From Diphasiastrum complanatum (lineage: Eukaryota > Streptophyta > Lycopodiopsida > Lycopodiales > Lycopodiaceae): 64,000 bases of DNA. Numbering within the stretch: position 1 is the first letter of the stretch; each line of letters starts with the position of its first letter. The position numbers and the translations under genes are program-made. The DNA lies in NCBI GenBank assembly GCA_029204225.1, contig CM055110.1, forward strand, positions 1,821,960 to 1,885,959, read 5' to 3'. Of the stretch, positions 57,704-64,000 are shown in pieces. The notes under the pieces were generated by a model. The model made no database searches. It had not been told where the DNA came from and saw only the letters and a program-made list of their open reading frames with translations.

Positions 57704-57740
57704 TGGACATGGCCCCCACCTTTGGCAGTGGAAGTGTATT
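57545..57740 (-). other. Candidate 5' UTR exon or promoter of a minus-strand gene
   Basis: On the minus strand a CT run (57697-57670) is followed by AAACCCTAAATATCATCAAC and GC-rich, codon-like DNA. This is typical of plant leaders. The nearest minus-strand coding region is TOM9, 5 kb away, which would need a long leader intron. Confidence 0.25.
57670..57697. repeat. (GA)n microsatellite
   Basis: Fourteen uninterrupted GA units. Confidence 0.95.
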
Positions 57741-58500
57741 TCCATTTAAAAATTGGACTCAATCAGAGAGAGACGAAAAATCCACCACCCATATGAAAGC
57801 CTTTGTAGAATTTTTAGGTTTGAAAATGGAAAGATACTACAAAACTCTTATGTCTCACCTTCGTAAGGTTGAGCATGAAAAAGAGTCATTTTTAGGCTTG
57901 CCATGCATGCATGTAAAGTTATTGTCTCTTGCCTTCATGAGCTTTAGCACAAAATGCCCTCTTTTCAATTTGTGAGGATAGCGATAAGTTTTTGTAATTG
58001 TGTCTTTCCTACATAGGTTTGAGCACCAAAGTAACTACTTATTGATACTAATTATTTTAGATTGCAATTGGCCTCTTTTTTTCCATTTTTTCAAAATTTG
58101 AATGCCTTCTTGAAGCATTGTTGTGAGCTTGGGATTCAAGGAAAGTACTTAATAACATTTAGTAGTTGTCATAATTTTTTGATACGTGTATTCTAAAAAA
58201 GGATCCATACCACCAACTTCCAACAAATAAAAATAAACAATGAGTTTTTAAAATTGGTTGTCATACTTTCACATGGCCACCAAATGCTCTGTGAGTGGAA
58301 CCGAGGTTTTGGGCCAATTACATAAACAATCTATGCTTTGAACAATGACTTGTTGTAAGTCACTAAATTTTAAAGATTAAATAAGGTTCCCATTTGCCTC
58401 ATGACAAAGGTTTCATTTTACCCCCATTAGCATAACATATGTTTCTAAATAAGTGAAAATTTACATGAAATTTAAGGTCTTGCCTTGTAAAGGCAATAAT
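57741..58500. other. Intergenic, no gene recognised
   Basis: A short open continuation (to 57975, plus) encodes EKSTTHMKAFVEFLGLKMERYY-like sequence of no known family. Confidence 0.3.
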
Positions 58501-58517
58501 AGTATGTGTTCTATGAT

Positions 58518-58623
58518 GGAAAATTGGTGTTATTTATTGGTTTGAATTTACTGAGTGGGATTACAAGCATTGCTGATGCATTTGTGCAAGGAGGCATGGT
58601 TGGAAATCCATTTTTCATGCAAG
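58518..58623 (+). pseudogene. Possible exon of an equilibrative nucleoside transporter (ENT)
   Basis: The frame contains SIADAFVQGGMVGNPFFM, very close to the plant ENT phrase (G-V-A-D-A-H-V-Q-G-G-M-V-G-D-x-x-F-M). This lies in a transmembrane segment of the nucleoside/proton transporter family. The similarity ends at CAA|GTGAG, a good splice donor at 58623, and the frame then turns low-complexity. No other ENT exon was found in the window. It is either one exon of a gene with very long introns or a captured gene fragment. Confidence 0.5.
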
Positions 58624-59060
58624 TGAGATTCATTCCACGGATCACTTGCGGTGGTCTCATCACCATCATCGCCTACACACACTTAGAGCATCTAGGTGTC
58701 AGAACACCCACACCCTCCTCTCCATCCGCCAACCTATCCTCACAAGATCCAGTCGCGCAACTGTTGGCAGGCCAGCAGTCGCTCTCCTTTACCTCATCGC
58801 CTATGCCATCCATGCCCACACACACTAGCCCCATGTGCACCAGCCCCATCCACTCCTCCCCCATGATTCAGATCACATTCCTTGTGCATAGCCCCATATC
58901 TCTTGGGTGCAGCCATGGAAGATCTTATAGGGTATTGGCATGCTCAACAAAAAACTCATGTTTTTAGTTGCCAATCTTGTCTAGGTGAATCGGTGCTTGT
59001 TGTAAGTAATTTTTTTGTGAGTTTTGCGAGTTTCTTTCTTTCCATGAGTCAATAAAAAGA
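58624..59060. other. Post-exon region, Ser/Pro/Thr-rich frame
   Basis: The open frame continuing to 58967 is rich in Ser, Pro and Thr because of ACAC/CCCAT repeats. It is unlike ENT proteins and probably intronic or intergenic. Confidence 0.35.
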
Positions 59061-59417
59061 TAGCACATGGTGTGCTACATTTTTTATGCCACTACTTGAA
59101 TGTTTACTAATAAGACTTGTGGCACATAGTTAAAAATCCCACAATGACATCCCAAAATCAGAAAATTTTGAAGTTAAAAAATATTTATAGCCTCATGCTA
59201 AAAAAAAAAAAATTCTTTTGGCTGAATCACTTGGCACATCGGCGTGCTAGGTGATTTAGAAGAAAAAAGAATTCTGGCTGAATCACTTGGCACGTCGGCA
59301 TGCCAAGTGATTTAGCCAAAAAAAAAAAAACTTTCTTTACATAGCACACCAGTGTGCTATTTTTTAAGGTTAAATTTTTTTTCTTCTAGCTATTTCATTT
59401 AGCATGTCAGCGTGCTA
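59061..59417. repeat. Series of five related hairpin modules
   Basis: The modules are 59061-59077, 59225-59256, 59275-59318, 59342-59359 and 59400-59417. Each centres on (T/C)(A/G)GCA(C/T)(A/G)(C/T)... with GTG(C)CTA-type mirror words. The third has 18-bp arms with one mismatch. Poly-A runs separate them. Confidence 0.7.
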
Positions 59418-59889
59418 TGTTTGGAAACTGCAAAAAATATGGTGAAATAATGTTTTAACACAAAATTTGGATTTCAAATGTGTCAAAATATCTTTACTAT
59501 TTTATAATTTGAACTTTTCAACCATTTAAACATGTAATGTATTTCACAAAATTACAATTTAATATCTTAAAAGTGGATATTTTTTATGACGATGATGGTT
59601 TGATACTTGAATTGCCATATGGACTACATAGTTTGGTACTTGCATTATCAAATAGACTATACAATTTGTTTTACATGATAAAGTTGAATGATTGTGGATG
59701 ATTCACATGATACACTGGCCCATGCTATGGCATCTAAGCCTTTTGTGGTACTAGAAAATGAAAATCTAATTTTTAGCGTGACCAAAAATTTTAAAAAAAG
59801 AAAAGTGGACACAATACCATAGAAGAAAGATGTGCTAGAGATTGTCATGACACCTATCAAGAGAGATGGAAAAGATTATTAGTCCTTGC
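59418..59889. other. Intergenic, no gene recognised
   Basis: AT-rich with no known coding similarity. Confidence 0.35.
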
Positions 59890-61120
59890 CACGAGTCGAG
59901 CTTTCCTTCTGTCGATACTTCCGTCTATTTTGTATTTGATCTTAAAGAACCATTAGCAGTCGATTATCTTTCTGTCTGCTGGCAACTTGGTGACAGTCCA
60001 TGTGTTGTTCCTCAGCAATGAGTTGTACACCTTGTCCATTACTTCTTTCCAGAGATCGAAATCGGCCTGTGACATAGCTTCATCAACTATGGTTGGCTCT
60101 TGAATGGAACAGTGACCGAACTCATCAGTATATCGGACACGCTGAATTCGAGTTCTTGTTGAGGTTTTGGTTGTCGGGATCAACTTTGTGTCGGCTGCTC
60201 CTAAGTTGCAGCTTCTTCTTCTTCTTCAAAGGTTCTATTGTACAGAGTGACTGTTGGAAGAAATCAAAATTATCTTTTGCTAAGTATAAGTTGTTAATCC
60301 ATTCTGAAAATTTAGTCTTACAGTAACTTCACCTTCGATTTTGAGTGAGCTGTTGTCTCACGAATTTCTGTGTTGTAGGCCGAATAGTCGATTCTTGTGG
60401 CTGGTCATATGTTGTGTTGCTCCATAATCGAGGAACCACTCCTCCAATTGTTCGACATGGTGATGATTCACCATGACGACTTCTTACTCGTCGTCGTCGT
60501 CTTCTTGCAGTACTTGTAGAAGAGCCTTTTCTTGTTCTGAGCAGGTTGCTGATTTTGGGTTTTCTGTGACTGCTTTTCATTATCATCAATTTGTCGGAAA
60601 GCTCTCTTCTTCTGTTGCTTCCTTGTGTTCTTCTTTGAGAATAATGCTTGCGATTCGTTGATGGAGGACAAGGATGCTCCATTCTATCTTGTCTCCTCCT
60701 ACAACAACATGATTATGACTCTGGACAATGTTATTTCTGAGTGTGTGAAAATCATCATCACCTAGTTTTCAAATGAGAATGACAAGCTAGACAATAAGGT
60801 CATTACAGCATCAGAGTTTTTGATCACTGAACCTATTGCCACCATCTTACAGATTAATGTGATTCTAAACAGAATCACCTTCTGTCATTCTACGTGAGAA
60901 GAACTTTCTCCTCATATGCAGCTTTGAAATCACATCCCTCACTTCGTATAGTGTGTTTAATATATTCCAAGCTTCTTTCAAATATTGGGCTTGTCTGATG
61001 TGGCCAATATGTGTGTTGAAGATGTTAAAGGTGATCAAGGCAAAAGCCTTGTCATCCTTGATTCTATTTGGAAATGGCTTGTTCATCAACACTGGGGAGT
61101 AATTCGGTCCCAATGGCTAT
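59890..61120 (-). mobile_element. Ty1/copia element with gag joined to RT (internal deletion)
   Basis: The order on the minus strand is gag (61113-60865: FALITFNIFNTHIGHIRQAQ, NILNTLYEVRDVISKLH), a basic Lys/Gln/Arg tail (60682-60330), then directly the RT entry (60183 on: DFDLWKEVMDKVYNSLLRNN, then IDCxWFFKIKYKIDGSIDRRKARLVAR). Protease and integrase are missing, so a large internal deletion joined gag to pol. Confidence 0.82.
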
Positions 61121-61474
61121 TTCTCAAAGCTCCTTGGCCATCAGTACCACCTTCATCTTGAATTTCCACAAGTGGTAATTCAAACCATCGAGTTTTTCTA
61201 TCATTAGAGCAGACTATGATTGCGAATCCTTATTTTTGACTAGGATGAGTGTATGCAGATAGTAGATTATATGACTGAAAATAATTTACAGCAAATGTCT
61301 ACTCTTTAGCAAAACAATTGTTCTGATAATGTAAGCTCTAACTCCGTCCTTAAGAATCAAAGAGTAGAATTGGGTTGTATACATCAATGTATCATGCGTT
61401 GTTATGGTCGAATCAAGGGATCTCCCACCTGGCCACCAATTCAGAACCATACACGATAATTTTCCTTTGGGATT

Positions 61475-61805
61475 CAATATATATTGCGCGGTGCAGCGGA
61501 AGAGCGGCAAGCATGTGTAGAATCCTCGGTGCATGTGACTAGATATATCGAATTCAGATCGACTTCGACAGATCGAAGTCTGCCCTACTTAATTACAACT
61601 TCTAAGTCACTGCATCGACACAATCAATTCCATAGCCATGCACAAATTGTCTTGCTTTTAGATTAAGCTTTGCGGAAGCATGTTAGGTGCAGAGACTAGA
61701 GCGACAAATTGACGTATGTTATCAGTCATATGAATACAGCTTAATCTACGAATAAGTTTATCTACAAGCAAGAACTGATCTAGACATGAATAATTAGTAC
61801 AAGTC
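61475..61805 (-). repeat. copia LTR, 5' LTR of the gag-RT element
   Basis: Placed just upstream (minus strand) of the copia gag and related by inverse orientation to 36036-36295. The ends were not resolved exactly. Confidence 0.6.
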
Positions 61806-61810
61806 ATTAG

Positions 61811-63200
61811 GGAGATGGGAACCATTGGTGGATTCCTTCTTGGATCTAGTGAGAGGTTAAATTCTACAAACTACTCAATATGGAAAGTGAGGATGGAGTC
61901 ACTCTTAGTGCTTTAAGACCTCTTTGATATTGTCCTAAAAGAAGAGGACGAGCCTCTTGGAGGACAAAAATTGGTTAGATACAAGAAGAAGGCAAGACTA
62001 GCAATTCATAGGATCAAACGAATGTTAGTGATGACCTCTTGAAGGAGGTAGCCTCTTGCACATCGGCCAAGGAAGCATGGGATTTTTTAAAAGCTATATA
62101 TGAATCCAACAACACTTCAAGGGTACTTATGCTAAGAAACCAAATATTACAAAGTATGAAGAGAAGTGATGAAAGTGATGAAGTAATGACAAGAATATGT
62201 TCTTAGGATCAAGTCTCTCAACAAAGAATTAGTTTCTATTGGAGAGAATATTCTAGATGGTGAGCTGTACAAGTGATCCTCAATGGCTTAGGAGATGAAT
62301 TCTCCAATTTGGTTCAAAGTTTTGTCATCCAAGACATTAATTTGCCATTAATTGATAAGCTCCATAGTGCGCTAGTGGTTGAAAGTGAAGGATTCTCCAT
62401 GCAAAAATTAGGATAGGTTCCTTATCATTGCAATATGGAGATGAGAAGGCAAGAAAAAGACCAAGGGATATGAAGGATCAAACAAAGGAGGCCCAGGAGG
62501 AGGATCAAGCATCAAGTTTAAAGGCTAAGGACAAGACAAAGCAAAAATGCTTCTTTTGTGGAAAGAAGGGGCATTATGCATCCGAATGCTACAAGGGCAA
62601 AGATCACAAGAGGAGGAGGACAAACAAGGAAACCTTACACATGAGGAGGAGGAGGATGAAAGAGATCTATTCTTGATGGCATCTACATCCTCACCAACAA
62701 GCAATGGCAATTCAAGAGACACTTGGTGGTTTGATAGTGGGGCTAGCTCCCACATAACTTGTGAAAAAGACTTTTTCTCAACTTTACTTTGATATAATGA
62801 TGCTAAATAGTTTGTCTTTAGTGAAAGTGATGAAGACTGTTGGATAGATGGTGTTGGTACCATCTCTTTGTGTCTAGAATCCTCAAAAAGTATGGATCTA
62901 GAATATGTTCTTTTTGTACCATCAATCACCAAGAATATGCTATGTTGGTCAACTTTTGGAAAGCGGTTTGGATTTTCACTTTAAGCATGGAGTTTGTTCC
63001 ATTTTGAAGAATGATGTTTGCATTGCAAAGGGATTTAAACATGGAAGGTTGTTTAAATTGGAAGCTAATATTGCTTTTGAGAATGTGAACTTGCAAAGGA
63101 GGAGATCACTCAAGTGGAAATCTTGTCAAAGTGTGATTTTGCTAGCATTGAGGAGGAGTATTAAAGAGAGGAAGATCTTGAGGATCATCCTCAAAACATG
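61811..63200 (+). mobile_element. Ty1/copia gag-protease remnant
   Basis: From 61818: NYSIWKVRMESLL, LFDIV, EAWDFLKAIYESNN (gag, UBN2-like), then IQDINLPLIDKLHSALVVE. The zinc knuckle CFFCGKKGHYASEC is at about 62550, and the protease WWFDSGASSHITCEKDF at about 62725, with the catalytic D-S-G intact. The latter part is frameshifted. No RT follows. Confidence 0.88.
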
Positions 63201-63884
63201 AGAGTTCCAAGGAGATCCTCAATGACAAAGGTCGAGTCATCAAATTGCATGCAAATCTTCCATTCAAGTGTGCATCTTGCAAGAGTGGGGAGAGCATTTG
63301 AGACACTACTATCTTTGAATTGTTCATGAATAGTGTTAATAGACATAAAGTGACTTGTTTCTTATCTTTAAAAATGATAATATTTAGTACTTTATGTAGA
63401 TATGACAATACAATGAAGTTGAGTGCTTTTCAATCTACATTTGTTGATGATAAAGCAATTTCATTTGATAACTATTTTTGTAATAGTTTGAATAGTGTCA
63501 TAAAAGATGAAACATGATTTGTTTTGAAAATATTTGTGTCCACATGCTTTGTGCATGATCATTCCAATGTAAGGACCAAAGATTATCCTACTTCCAAGAT
63601 AGGAATAATGATAGTGTTTTGCTCTTCAAGTAGAGATCGTAGAATCTACATGTTTTTCACCAAAGAAGTTGTCAATGGTGGAAATGTGATCTTTCAAGAG
63701 TGGAAGATATGCAAACAAGCTCAAGACCCGAGGACTCCAAGAAGAACCTTGAGAAACAAGATGGAGCCATCAAGGCTCAATCATATGGATCAAACAACGC
63801 AAGCATTAGAGGAAGTTTGAGCTCAAAAAGGGCCGCATATGAATTCATGCCAAGATCTCTTTTGTATTTTGTCACTATTTTCAA
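63201..63884. other. Decayed continuation of the copia remnant
   Basis: Short open pieces (63524-63820 and others) show no integrase or RT motif. Lys/Arg-rich phrases at 63700-63800 are unassigned. Confidence 0.35.
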
Positions 63885-64000
63885 TCAATATCTTTGAATC
63901 GCTATAGCTTTTTAGTAGTAGCTCAGAAGTATAACACGTAATATATCATTGGAAAGCGCTTGACGGAAAGTGCTCGTCAAGCGCTTTCCAACGCACCAAT
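63885..64000. repeat. Third copy of the 180-bp repeat, cut by window end
   Basis: It aligns with 13657-13780 through TCAAT.AATA, AGCTTTTTAG and AACATATCATTGGAAAGC words. It carries a perfect 17-bp stem (63949-63965 / 63975-63991). Confidence 0.8.

Noticed and set aside
57604-57975. 123-codon plus-strand ORF with Glu-Arg run
   Set aside because: Its repeat is the GA microsatellite and its start lies in what looks like a minus-strand leader. No family match.
1-64000. CRISPR array, rRNA operon or bacterial operon
   Set aside because: The tandem arrays found lack repeat-spacer structure. Spliced genes and plant retroelements show the DNA is eukaryotic nuclear.

Overview
This window looks like nuclear DNA of a seed plant with a large, repeat-loaded, gene-poor genome. 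A gymnosperm is a reasonable guess but the sequence does not prove it. The evidence is spliced genes with plant-type introns, a plant-form TOM9/TOM22 import subunit, a plant family-1 pectate lyase, a piece of plant-type mitochondrial cox1, and a dense mosaic of old, nested Ty1/copia and Ty3/gypsy retrotransposons. No bacterial-style operons, CRISPR arrays or rRNA genes were seen.

Only two genes look intact. The first (946-4546, minus) is a four-exon pectate-lyase-like gene whose exons join in frame to 523 codons. It has a signal peptide, an unfamiliar helical N-terminal domain of roughly 150 residues, and a divergent PL1 domain. A TATA box and a CT-rich leader lie upstream. A second copy of the same gene lies 27 kb away in the same orientation (27927-33782). 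It is a pseudogene: 3' truncated, with two exon deletions and premature stops, and with a copia element in its first intron. The second intact gene is TOM9 (52223-52540, minus), a subunit of the mitochondrial protein import pore. A possible exon of an equilibrative nucleoside transporter lies at about 58.5 kb.

Layout: 0-5.5 kb, pectate lyase and an unrecognised Cys-rich ORF. 6.1-11.8 kb, gypsy element with gag, protease, RT, RNase H and a truncated integrase. 12-20 kb, decayed intergenic DNA with a 180-bp repeat, gypsy and copia scraps, and microsatellites. 20.7-27.1 kb, a pol-less LTR-type region with two arrays of one 25-bp minisatellite, a decayed unknown protein family and a 466-codon ORF broken by one stop. 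27.6-33.8 kb, a perfect 69-bp inverted repeat and the pectate lyase pseudogene carrying a copia. 33.8-46.3 kb, GC-rich hairpin DNA and a tangle of nested gypsy and copia fragments, including a second copy of the unknown family. 46-52 kb, cox1-like fragment and retroelement scraps. 52-59.5 kb, TOM9, foldback DNA, palindromic repeats and a series of hairpin modules. 59.9-64 kb, two copia remnants in opposite orientation and a third copy of the 180-bp repeat at the window edge.

Nothing here works as a multigene system. The items most worth following up are the pectate lyase with a new N-terminal domain and altered calcium ligands, the unknown protein family found twice in opposite orientation, and several families of precise hairpins or palindromes.
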